NCBI GenBank assembly: GCA_044426085.1
Contig: JAWXUU010000010.1
Coordinates: 30,483 to 94,482 of the forward strand
Source: JAWXUU01 sp044426085
GTDB lineage: Bacteria; Bacillota; Clostridia; Christensenellales; CAMQZB01
DNA length: 64,000 nucleotides
Direction of reading: 5' to 3'
Below are positions 56,513 to 64,000 of this stretch, piece after piece (the stretch's first letter is position 1; every line of letters begins with the position of its first letter). Under the pieces are notes generated by a model, which saw only the letters and a program-made list of their open reading frames with translations, had not been told where the DNA came from and made no database searches. The position numbers and the translations under genes are program-made.

Positions 56513-56565
56513 TAGAAATATTTTTAAAAATCAATAGTTTTTAAACTATAAACAAATATCTAAGC

Positions 56566-56592
56566 CAAAAGCATTGCCAATTTGGCAATGCG
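56566..56592 (+). promoter_or_regulatory. Intercistronic hairpin between livK and livH
   Basis: GCATTGCCAA and TTGGCAATGC form a perfect 10 bp stem without a strong T-run. It probably sets the livK to livHMGF expression ratio through mRNA processing or protection. The rest of the 200 bp gap shows nothing else. Confidence 0.55.
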
Positions 56593-56736
56593 TTTGTGCT
56601 ATGATAAGGGTTTTAAATTTTCGGAAATGAATTTAACGCTCAAGGAAACGCAATAAATTTTCAAACTGTTATCTATAAAATAATTATTCTATGAATAAAA
56701 CTATTCTTCAAGAAATTGAAGAAAGAGGTGGAACTA

Positions 56737-57618
56737 ATGACTACAATTTTTACAACAATAATAGACGGGCTCAGCATGGGCAGCATCTATGCCGTTATAG
56801 CACTAGGCTACACAATGGTATATGGTATTGCAAAGATGTTGAACTTCGCACATGGTGACGTCATCATGGTTGGTGCCTATGCCGGCATCATTGCGGGAAC
56901 AAATCTGTTGCTTGGATCACTTATTTCAATCGTTATTGCGATTGTTGTTTGTGCATTGCTTGGCTTCACGATTGAAAAACTCGCGTATAAACCACTCAGA
57001 AATGCATCTTCTCTTGCTGTTTTGATAACAGCGATTGGTGTTTCACAATTCTTGCAAGCCGTTGCACTTTTGGTGTTTGGCTCTTCAAGACTTTCATTCC
57101 CAAAACTTATCAGCTTGCCAACGGTTTACATCACTGAAAGCCTTATGATAAGTGGTAATTCACTTTTCACAATGGGAATTTCAGCTATCATAATGGTGGC
57201 ACTTGCACTTTTTGTTAAAAACACTCAAACGGGCAGAGCAATGCTTGCAGTTTCAGAAGATAAAAACGCTGCACGTCTTATGGGTATCAACGTTAACAGG
57301 ACTATTTCTATAACATTTATCATCGGCTCTGCACTTGCTGCGATTGCTGGTATTTGTTATGGCTTATCATACACATATATTGGACCAACAACGGGCGCAA
57401 TGCCAGGTATTAAGGCATTCGTTGCTGCGGTTATTGGTGGAATCGGCAGTATTCCTGGTGCGATGCTTGGTGGCATCATCTTGGGACTTGTTGAAAACTT
57501 CACAAAAGTTTACATCAGCACAACGCTTTCAGATGCAGTTGTGTTTGGCGTTCTCATCGTGGTTTTGCTTATCAAACCTACTGGTATTTTGGGCAAAATC
57601 AGACAAGAAAAGGTTTAA
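56737..57618 (+). CDS. livH: Branched-chain amino acid ABC transporter permease LivH
   Basis: A 293-residue inner-membrane permease with about eight helices. Family features: IIDGLSMGSIYAVIALGYTM, VYGIAKMLNFAHGDVIM, GRAMLAVSEDKNAARLMGIN and GIKAFVAAVIGGIGSIPGAM (the EAA-type loop contacting the ATPases). ATG 56737 is chosen behind AGAGGTGG; an upstream in-frame TTG at 56716 is unlikely. Confidence 0.95.
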   Translation: MTTIFTTIIDGLSMGSIYAVIALGYTMVYGIAKMLNFAHGDVIMVGAYAGIIAGTNLLLGSLISIVIAIVVCALLGFTIEKLAYKPLRNASSLAVLITAIGVSQFLQAVALLVFGSSRLSFPKLISLPTVYITESLMISGNSLFTMGISAIIMVALALFVKNTQTGRAMLAVSEDKNAARLMGINVNRTISITFIIGSALAAIAGICYGLSYTYIGPTTGAMPGIKAFVAAVIGGIGSIPGAMLGGIILGLVENFTKVYISTTLSDAVVFGVLIVVLLIKPTGILGKIRQEKV

Positions 57619-57630
57619 GGGGGACGCAAA

Positions 57631-58647
57631 ATGAAAACATCACTTAAAAAACTTAAAACAAGCAACAACATCAACTATATGATAGTTATTGTTGTGTGGC
57701 TTCTCTTGTTTGCTATGGATGCAACTGGCAACCTTAAAAACGGAACACAAGCGGTTATCGTGACTGTTGGTATCAACATCGTGCTTGCGGTTTCACTCAA
57801 CTTGCTGGTTGGATATCTTGGCGAACTCACACTTGGACATGCGGGCTTTATGTGTGTCGGTGCGTTTGTTGGTAAGTATATTTCTATGAATATGACTTCT
57901 GCCCCAACAATTGTAAGCTTTGGTATTGCACTTTTGGTTGGTGGCTGTCTTGCGGCTGTGTTTGGTCTTATTATCGGACTTCCAACAATGCGTCTTCGCG
58001 GAGACTATCTTGCAATCGTTACGCTTGCTTTTGGCGAAATCGTGAGAAACATCATCTTGAACATGCCAATGTTTGGCGGAGCACTTGGGCTTAATGCAAA
58101 CACAAAAGTTACAAACTACACAATCGTTTGTATTGCGATTTTGGTTACATTATTCGTTATTCAAAACCTTGTGAACTCTCGTCATGGTCGTGCAATCCGC
58201 TCTATAAGAGATAACGATATCGCGGCGCGAAGCGTTGGTATCAACGTGACATATTATAAACTTGTTGCGTTTGTGGTTGCGGCATTCTTTGCGGGAATTG
58301 CGGGTGTTTTGTATTCACATTCAATCACATCACTTGCATCTTCAGCATTCAGCTATAACTATTCAATCGAAATTTTGGTATTCGTTGTTCTTGGCGGTAT
58401 GGGCAGTATTCGTGGTTCTATGATTGCGGCTGCGATTATCACATATCTTCCAATCGCGTTCGGATTCTTGCAAGATTACAGATTGCTTATCTATTCAATC
58501 GTTCTTATTTTGATGATGCTTGCAAATGCGTCACCAAAGTTCCAAACAGTTTATGGTAAGTATAAAAAAATCGTGAAAGACTTCATGTTCGACACTTGGT
58601 TCAAAATCTCTCACAAACTCAAAAAAGACGAAGGGGAGGAAGAATAA
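57631..58647 (+). CDS. livM: Branched-chain amino acid ABC transporter permease LivM
   Basis: A 338-residue permease, partner of LivH. It has LNLLVGYLGELTLGHAGFMCVGAF, GLIIGLPTMRLRGDYLAIVTLAFGEIVRNI and GRAIRSIRDNDIAARSVGINV followed by VLGGMGSIRGSMI. About nine hydrophobic helices. A 12-base gap separates it from livH and one base from livG. Confidence 0.95.
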   Translation: MKTSLKKLKTSNNINYMIVIVVWLLLFAMDATGNLKNGTQAVIVTVGINIVLAVSLNLLVGYLGELTLGHAGFMCVGAFVGKYISMNMTSAPTIVSFGIALLVGGCLAAVFGLIIGLPTMRLRGDYLAIVTLAFGEIVRNIILNMPMFGGALGLNANTKVTNYTIVCIAILVTLFVIQNLVNSRHGRAIRSIRDNDIAARSVGINVTYYKLVAFVVAAFFAGIAGVLYSHSITSLASSAFSYNYSIEILVFVVLGGMGSIRGSMIAAAIITYLPIAFGFLQDYRLLIYSIVLILMMLANASPKFQTVYGKYKKIVKDFMFDTWFKISHKLKKDEGEEE

Positions 58648-58648
58648 G

Positions 58649-59407
58649 ATGGCACTACTTGAAACTAAGGGACTAACTATCAGGTTCGGCGGACTTGCTG
58701 CTGTTTCTGAAGTGGATTTAAAAATAGAAAAAGGCGAACTTTATGGACTTATCGGTCCAAACGGTGCGGGCAAAACAACAATTTTCAACTTGCTTACAGG
58801 TGTTTATCAACCAACAGAAGGAGAAATCTGGCTTGACGGCAACAGAATTGACGGCAAAAAGTCAATCGAAATCAACAAGCTTGGTATCGCAAGAACATTC
58901 CAAAACATTCGTTTGTTTGCGGAAATGACCGTTCTTGAAAACGTTATGGTTGGGCTTCACAACAAGGCAAAATGCAGTGTTGTGGACAGTATTGCAAAGC
59001 TTCCACGTCACAAAAAGGACGAGAGAGCATTGCGCGCAGAAGCGATTGAGCTTTTGAAAATCTTCGACCTTGAACACAGCAAAAATTTCAAAGCGAGAAA
59101 CTTGCCATACGGACAACAAAGAAAGCTTGAAATTGCGCGTGCCATTGCAACAAACCCAAAACTTTTGCTTCTTGACGAACCAGCTGCGGGCATGAATCCG
59201 CGTGAAACTGAAGAACTCATGGGCACAGTTCGTTTTGTTAAAGATAAATTTGGTCTTACTGTTCTTCTTATCGAACACGATATCAAGTTTGTATCAGGCA
59301 TATGCGAAAACGCAACAGTTTTGAACTTCGGAACAACACTTGCGCAAGGCAAAATAGAAGACGTATTGAAAGAGCCAGCAGTTATCACTGCTTATCTTGG
59401 CGAATAG
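58649..59407 (+). CDS. livG: Branched-chain amino acid ABC transporter ATP-binding protein LivG
   Basis: A 252-residue ATPase: Walker A GPNGAGKTTIFNLL (about 36-49), a Q-loop ARTFQNIRLF, signature here LPYGQQRKLEIARAIA (LivG-type variant of LSGGQ), Walker B LLLLDEPAAGMN and the switch His in LLIEHDIKFV. The variant signature is normal for LivG. Confidence 0.96.
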   Translation: MALLETKGLTIRFGGLAAVSEVDLKIEKGELYGLIGPNGAGKTTIFNLLTGVYQPTEGEIWLDGNRIDGKKSIEINKLGIARTFQNIRLFAEMTVLENVMVGLHNKAKCSVVDSIAKLPRHKKDERALRAEAIELLKIFDLEHSKNFKARNLPYGQQRKLEIARAIATNPKLLLLDEPAAGMNPRETEELMGTVRFVKDKFGLTVLLIEHDIKFVSGICENATVLNFGTTLAQGKIEDVLKEPAVITAYLGE

Positions 59408-59421
59408 GAGGAAAATTTTAT

Positions 59422-60129
59422 ATGGCACTACTTGAAGTTAAAGATTTAAAAGTTTCATACGGCATGATAAAAGCAATCAAAGGTGTTTCCTTTGAAGTTA
59501 ACGAAGGCGAAGTTATCGCACTTATCGGTGCAAACGGCGCGGGCAAAACAACTATTATGGAAAGCCTTTCTGGTATTATTCAAGAAAAGAGCGGTTCGAT
59601 TATTTTCAACGGCGTTGAAGTTTCCAAACTACCTTGCCACAAAGTTATCGAATCAGGACTTTCACTTGTTCCTGAAGGCAGAAGAATTTTCGCTCAACTA
59701 ACAGTTTTCGAAAACCTTCAACTTGGCGCGTATACAAAGCCAGACAAGAAAGAATTTGCAAAAAAATTGCAGTATATATATGAAACTTTCCCAATCTTGG
59801 AAGAAAGAAAAAAACAAATCGCAGGAACACTTTCTGGCGGTGAACAACAAATGCTTGCAATGGGCAGAGCGCTCATGGCAGAACCGCAAATCATCTTGAT
59901 GGACGAACCTTCAATGGGTCTTTCACCACTTTATGTTCAAAGAATTTTCAGCGTAATCAAAATGCTTAAAGAACAAGGCTCAACAATTTTATTGGTTGAA
60001 CAAAACGCAAAACAAGCATTGAATATCGCCGATCGTGCATACGTTCTTGAAACGGGCAACATCACGATTTCTGGCGACGCAAAAGAACTTCTTTCGAATG
60101 AAGCAATTATCAAAGCATACTTGAACTAG
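59422..60129 (+). CDS. livF: Branched-chain amino acid ABC transporter ATP-binding protein LivF
   Basis: A 235-residue ATPase: Walker A GANGAGKTTIMESL, LVPEGRRIFAQLTVFENL, signature LSGGEQQMLAMGRAL, Walker B IILMDEPSMGLSP and ILLVEQNAKQAL. ATG 59422 is behind TAGGAGGAAAATT. Last gene of the transporter operon and followed by a terminator. Confidence 0.96.
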   Translation: MALLEVKDLKVSYGMIKAIKGVSFEVNEGEVIALIGANGAGKTTIMESLSGIIQEKSGSIIFNGVEVSKLPCHKVIESGLSLVPEGRRIFAQLTVFENLQLGAYTKPDKKEFAKKLQYIYETFPILEERKKQIAGTLSGGEQQMLAMGRALMAEPQIILMDEPSMGLSPLYVQRIFSVIKMLKEQGSTILLVEQNAKQALNIADRAYVLETGNITISGDAKELLSNEAIIKAYLN

Positions 60130-60215
60130 GACTTTTTATATTTGATTTTTGTTTGGATTTTCAATTCAATCAAATGCGAATCAACTGGTTTTACCACCTT
60201 GATTAGATAACAGAT

Positions 60216-60260
60216 AAAACCCCCGCAAGACGAGATAACTTGCGGGGGTTTTATTTTTTT
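60216..60260 (+). terminator. Terminator of the Liv operon
   Basis: AAAACCCCCGCAAG and CTTGCGGGGGTTTT form a strong stem, followed by ATTTTTTT. Confidence 0.95.
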
Positions 60261-60265
60261 GATAG

Positions 60266-60331
60266 ATTGTGGATAGTCCACTTGTGAATTGTGGATACTC
60301 ACCGTGCATATTGTGGATATTTGCTGTGAAA
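60266..60331. repeat. Three DnaA-box-like sites at exact 22 bp spacing
   Basis: ATTGTGGATA occurs at 60266, 60288 and 60310, each copy starting 22 bp after the last, with unrelated filler in between. TGTGGATA is eight of nine bases of the reverse DnaA box TGTGGATAA. A looser TATCCAC lies at 60417-60425. They lie between the Liv terminator and the promoter of the next gene. Confidence 0.7.
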
Positions 60332-60365
60332 TATTTCAGAAAAACACAAAAAGCAGTAAAAATTG

Positions 60366-60394
60366 TTGACATTATATAACCATAAGGTTATACT
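60366..60394 (+). promoter_or_regulatory. Promoter with 18 bp palindromic operator in the spacer
   Basis: TTGACA (60366-60371) and TATACT (60389-60394), 17 bp spacer. The perfect palindrome TATAACCATAAGGTTATA (60375-60392) fills the spacer and enters the -10 box, a typical repressor site. The 140 bp leader to the next start shows no further recognised structure. Confidence 0.7.
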
Positions 60395-60534
60395 TTGATT
60401 TGATAAGAGTTGGAATTGTATCCACTGTGAAAATGCGGTGCAATCCATATGTAAATTTGGCATACAACACGGCGAGAACTAGAATATTTGCAATTTTTAT
60501 GGGAAAAATATAACAAAAATCTAGGGGTGAGATA

Positions 60535-60951
60535 ATGAAGATACTAGTCATTTTAGGAAATAAACTAAATCAAGATTCCACACTTTCAAGCGTGGGGTTG
60601 TTGCGCGTGAGTGCGGGATTTAAAATCCACAACTTTATTGATTTTGATAAGATTATTTTGTCGGGTGGTGTAACCAATGGTTATAAAAAATCCGAAGCGC
60701 GTGCAATGAGCGATTATCTTGTGAAAAATGGCGTGTCGGAAGAACTGTTAATCCTTGAAGAAAATTCAAGAAACACAATGGAAAACGGTAAATACACCGT
60801 TGATATTTTGAATGGTATCGAAGGCAGTCACGAAATATTTGTGCTATCTTCAAAGGGTCACATCGCAAGAAGATTTCATAACCCAGTTGAAGTTTTTGAT
60901 GCCTATGCGCACGGAAACAAAAATCTACACTTGGTTTATGTTGGTGTTTAA
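60535..60951 (+). CDS. DUF218/YdcF-like protein
   Basis: A 138-residue soluble protein of the DUF218 (ElyC/SanA/YdcF) superfamily: LVILGNKLNQDS at the start, FDKIILSGGVTNGYKKSEARAMSDYLVKNGV and the ILEENSRNTMENGKYTVDIL segment. No signal or membrane anchor, and shorter at the C-terminus than SanA/ElyC. Function in this short form is unknown. Start behind TAGGGGTGAGATA. Probably co-transcribed with the ACT-MBL gene 12 bases later. Confidence 0.8.
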   Translation: MKILVILGNKLNQDSTLSSVGLLRVSAGFKIHNFIDFDKIILSGGVTNGYKKSEARAMSDYLVKNGVSEELLILEENSRNTMENGKYTVDILNGIEGSHEIFVLSSKGHIARRFHNPVEVFDAYAHGNKNLHLVYVGV

Positions 60952-60962
60952 AGGGAAAAAAC

Positions 60963-62387
60963 ATGAAAAGAACATTCATAACACAAATGCCCGACGAAGC
61001 GGGTGCATTTTTAAAAGCTAGCAGAATTGCAAGGGAAAACGATTGCAATATCATTCGCGTAAGCTATAACAAGAGTGTGGATTTGCACACCCTTTTTATC
61101 GATGCAACGGGAACGGAGCAAAATCTTGAGAACATGGAAAATGCACTTTTTCAGATTGGTTATCGCTTTGAAGGCGCTGTGACAGCGCAAGTGCTTTTGA
61201 TTGAATTCATGCTGGAAAACAAGCCTGGTGCGGCGGAAGAAATTTTGGAACTTATTTCAGAATTGAAAATCAACATATCATATATCAACTCGCAAGCAAA
61301 CGGCTTGGTGAAGTATTTCAAAGCGGGTCTTTTTATTGATAACCCACTCACGATAAAAACGCTTCTCGACCGTGCAAGCAAAATTTGCGAAGTTAAAATT
61401 CTTGACTACGACACAACGGAAACGCTTTTGGACAGTGCAATTTTTTATGTGAGTTTCACAAGCGATATCCGCAATATTTTGAAACTTACCCAAGAAGAAA
61501 CAAACATCATCATGGCAAATTCCAACGAAATCATGCAACATCTTGATGCCCGCGGAGAACTGCCACACAAAACATTTGACTACATAAAAAAATACGCGCA
61601 ATTTATTTCGCATTATAAGGGTGAATCGTTCTTCATGTCTTATAAAGCAATCGATTTATTGGGCGGTGTGAAACTTCATCAGTTTGCGCCACCGTGCGGG
61701 TCTAATATATACGCACTTGAAAAGGGTGACAGTGTGACTTTCATCGATTCGGGATTTGCGTGTTACAAAGAAGAAATAAGGCGAGAACTCAAAACGGTTT
61801 TCCCAAACTTTGACAGCATGAAAAAGGATTTGTGGTTGACGCATGCCGATATCGACCATTCGGGCAACCTTGATTTTTTCGACAATGTTTATATGTCGCG
61901 CGCGACTCGTGAAAATTTCGAGCTTGAAAATGCCGGCAAGGAAAATTATCGTGAACAGCACTATATCCACGCGCCGTATGCACGCCTTTCTGCGGTTATT
62001 TCGCAATATAAAACGCCAAGTTTTGCAAACATGCAAACTGTCGACACAAAGGCAGAATACTTTCACGACTGCATGACAACAATTGGCGAGATCAGCTTTG
62101 AAAATCTCACATTCGATGTGATACTAGGCACAGGCGGTCACGTTCGCGGCGAAACGATTTTTGTCTGCCGAGAAATGGGGCTTATTTTCAGCGGTGATAA
62201 CTATGTCAACATTCGCGGATTTTCCAAAGAACAAGCTAACTTCAACAAGCTTGCGCCGTTTTTGATGTCAAGCGTGAATATGGATTCTAAGTCCGCAACG
62301 GTGATTAGAAACAAGATTTCGCACATGGCAGTGGAAAGACCAACCTTGCTTTGTCCCGCCCACGGCGACTGGCTTGAAACATTTTAA
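60963..62387 (+). CDS. ACT-domain and metallo-beta-lactamase-fold fusion protein
   Basis: A 474-residue protein. Residues about 1-150 hold two ACT-like domains (MKRTFITQMPDEAGAFLKAS; LLIEFMLENKPGAAEEILEL). The C-terminal half is a metallo-beta-lactamase fold: WLTHADIDHSGN (HxDxDH-type metal site), GTGGHVRGETIF, IFSGDNYVNI and the final CPAHGDWLETF. Such fusions occur in clostridia; they are presumed hydrolases controlled by an amino acid or similar ligand, though no substrate is known. The stop codon sits in a short tandem duplication. Confidence 0.85.
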   Translation: MKRTFITQMPDEAGAFLKASRIARENDCNIIRVSYNKSVDLHTLFIDATGTEQNLENMENALFQIGYRFEGAVTAQVLLIEFMLENKPGAAEEILELISELKINISYINSQANGLVKYFKAGLFIDNPLTIKTLLDRASKICEVKILDYDTTETLLDSAIFYVSFTSDIRNILKLTQEETNIIMANSNEIMQHLDARGELPHKTFDYIKKYAQFISHYKGESFFMSYKAIDLLGGVKLHQFAPPCGSNIYALEKGDSVTFIDSGFACYKEEIRRELKTVFPNFDSMKKDLWLTHADIDHSGNLDFFDNVYMSRATRENFELENAGKENYREQHYIHAPYARLSAVISQYKTPSFANMQTVDTKAEYFHDCMTTIGEISFENLTFDVILGTGGHVRGETIFVCREMGLIFSGDNYVNIRGFSKEQANFNKLAPFLMSSVNMDSKSATVIRNKISHMAVERPTLLCPAHGDWLETF

Positions 62388-62416
62388 AAAAAGGGCACTT
62401 TTAAAAAGGGCACTTC
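62381..62416 (+). repeat. Tandem duplication at the ACT-MBL gene end
   Basis: ATTTTAAAAAAAGGGCACT is followed by TTTAAAAAGGGCACT and TCTTAAAA. The first copy has the TAA stop. Confidence 0.7.
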
Positions 62417-62550
62417 TTAAAACTCTAAACGCAAATCTCAATTCCTAAAAAAGATATGAGATATAAGATATAAAATATAAAACATAAAAGAATATACAAT
62501 ATAAGAAATCTATAGAAAGTGATGAGATACTAATCTGTAGGTAGGAAGAA

Positions 62551-63912
62551 ATGGTAACAGTAAAAAAAGAAAAAACAGTATTTTTCATGTCGCTCCCAAT
62601 ATTTGTGGAGCTTTTTATGCAATTTTTGGTTGGTAATATCGACCAAATAATGCTGGCGGGAATTTCAGAAGACGCAGTTGCTTCAATCGTGAATGCGAAC
62701 CAACTGATAACTTTGGTGATGGTTGTGGCAACATTCCTTGCAAATGCAGTTATGGTGCGTTTCACCCATGCAATAGGCAGGAAGAATGGCGAGATGTATG
62801 AAAAAGCATTCTTCTCTGGTCATGTCATGATGGGGATATATTCCATTTTTGCCATGATTATTTTTATGGCATTCGGAAGCGAACTGCTTATTTTGTTCAA
62901 CGCAAGCGAAAGCATAATTGGCGATGCGTCTATGTATTTGATTGTCGTGTCTTTTGCGATGATTCCTTACGGAATATACTGCATTAACACCGCGGCGCTA
63001 AGAAGTAAGGGTCTGCTCAACGATGTGATGTTGATTTCAATTTTCATGAACATCTTGAATATTGTGGGCAATGCAATTCTGATAAATGGCTGGTTTGGTG
63101 CGCCTGCACTCGGCGTGCTTGGTGCGGGAATTTCAACGGCATTCAGCAAGATTGTGGGCAGTATTTTGGTGTTTGTGCGATTGTATAAGGCGGATTTTGT
63201 CAAGTTTGATTGGAAATTTTTCAAACAGTTCCCAAAAAACACAACAAAAAGACTTCTGCACCTTGCGATTCCAGCGAGTGTGGAATCAAGTTCGTACAGC
63301 CTTTCGCAAATGGTTATTCTTTCGTTTATCAACATCTTTGGCACAACAGTTGTTGCAACAAAAGGTTACTGCTCGATAATCGCAAACTTTGCGTTTCTTT
63401 ATTCAATCGCAATGGCGCAAGCAACGCAAATCGTGGTTGGATATATGATTGGCAGAAACGAATTCGACCCAATCAAAAAACGAGTTATGAAAAGCAACTT
63501 TGTTTGCATAATCTGCTCGATGACGGTGATGACGATAATGTATTTCGCAAGCGACACTGTGTTTAATTTGTTTTCCGCTTCAGAAGAAGTGAAACAGCTT
63601 GGCAAGACAATTCTGCTGATAGAAATTTTCCTAGAATTTGGCAGGTCGGTGAATATCATCATGTCAAGAATGCTCACAAGCGTGGGGGATACATATTTCC
63701 TTATGGGGATGGGCTGTTTCGGGCATTGGATGATTGGCGTTTTGCTCGCCTACATTTTTGGCGTTCATTTCGGCTTTGGACTCGTCGGCATTTGGATAGC
63801 AATGGCAATCGACGAAAACATCCGCGGAATAGCTTATCTCGTGCGTTTCTCAATCAAAAAATGGGATAGGGAAAGCATTTTAAAAATTAAAAATAATAGA
63901 TTGTATAATTAA
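62551..63912 (+). CDS. MATE family efflux transporter
   Basis: A 453-residue inner-membrane protein with 12 hydrophobic helices in two halves: FFMSLPIFVELFMQFLVGNIDQIMLAGIS at the start and the second-half counterpart LLHLAIPASVESSSYSLSQMVI at about residue 235. MATE proteins export drugs or metabolites using Na+ or H+. The start is behind TAGGAAGAA. Substrate unknown. Confidence 0.92.
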   Translation: MVTVKKEKTVFFMSLPIFVELFMQFLVGNIDQIMLAGISEDAVASIVNANQLITLVMVVATFLANAVMVRFTHAIGRKNGEMYEKAFFSGHVMMGIYSIFAMIIFMAFGSELLILFNASESIIGDASMYLIVVSFAMIPYGIYCINTAALRSKGLLNDVMLISIFMNILNIVGNAILINGWFGAPALGVLGAGISTAFSKIVGSILVFVRLYKADFVKFDWKFFKQFPKNTTKRLLHLAIPASVESSSYSLSQMVILSFINIFGTTVVATKGYCSIIANFAFLYSIAMAQATQIVVGYMIGRNEFDPIKKRVMKSNFVCIICSMTVMTIMYFASDTVFNLFSASEEVKQLGKTILLIEIFLEFGRSVNIIMSRMLTSVGDTYFLMGMGCFGHWMIGVLLAYIFGVHFGFGLVGIWIAMAIDENIRGIAYLVRFSIKKWDRESILKIKNNRLYN

Positions 63913-63997
63913 GTGCAACACCTAAAAAAGAATAGCGATTCACACCGAAATCCTTTATAATGGAAAGTGACCAAACCGACCATTGGGGGAAAACAAC

Positions 63998-64000
63998 ATG
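63998..64000 (+). CDS. Start codon of a gene running out of the window
   Basis: The last three bases are ATG behind GGGGGAAAACAAC, with a TATAAT at 63956-63961 that could be its -10 box. Nothing of the product can be seen. Confidence 0.3.

Overview
The window reads as a chromosomal segment of an AT-rich, low-GC Gram-positive anaerobe, most likely an uncultured gut-type member of Clostridia (Bacillota). Supporting signs are strong AGGAGG-type ribosome binding sites, TTGACA/TATAAT promoters with 16-18 bp spacers, the clostridial gene order dgt-dnaG-rpoD-trmK-nif3-zinc ribbon, AddAB instead of RecBCD, an L10-type leader before rplJ, and a cobalamin gene set built on CbiA/CbiC/CbiB. No rRNA, tRNA, CRISPR array, prophage or transposase was seen.

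Layout. 1-1285 is the 3' end of rpoC, followed by a 336 bp nested palindromic repeat and a BaiN/HI0933-type flavoprotein on the minus strand. 3119-4840 encodes a phosphohexomutase. 5132-15152 is a long cobalamin operon behind a cobalamin riboswitch: cbiA, cbiC, a cbiJ-cobT fusion, cobU, cobS, a mini-cobU, cobC, cbiB, cobD, cobQ. It covers the a,c-diamide, methylmutase and reductase steps plus lower-ligand assembly; most corrin-ring methyltransferases must lie elsewhere. 15471-19504 holds two lipoproteins, the second a 1059-residue surface protein whose promoter spacer contains a nine-G tract. 19678-21162 is an Fe-S module (HesB-like protein with a Cys/His tail, and convergent Mrp). 21389-27437 is the replication/sigma factor cluster. 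27667-34492 is addBA on the minus strand. 34700-37067 holds a lipoprotein, a small membrane protein, and a minus-strand ATP-grasp gene with a 54-residue peptide gene directly behind it. 37236-48572 is mixed housekeeping (CDF transporter, UPF0237/UPF0210 pair, PepF, DnaB, GlnRS). 49176-52677 is rpmG-secE-nusG-rplK-rplA-rplJ-rplL. 53557-54735 is a cation/proton antiporter. 55141-60129 is a complete branched-chain amino acid ABC transporter preceded by what looks like a leader-peptide attenuator. The end holds a DUF218 protein, an ACT-metallo-beta-lactamase fusion and a MATE transporter.

Three things stand out beyond the genes. First, regulation read directly from sequence: a 25-codon Ile/Leu/Val-rich leader peptide with a terminator/antiterminator pair upstream of the Liv operon, a poly-G promoter spacer suited to phase variation, and a row of DnaA-box-like repeats at 22 bp spacing. 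Second, at least six copies of a dispersed palindromic element whose arms are heptamer arrays that differ between copies but match within a copy, plus a second GC-rich nested palindrome family found at both ends of what was probably one rplL-rpoB-rpoC cluster. Third, many genes here end in short tandem duplications that include the stop codon.
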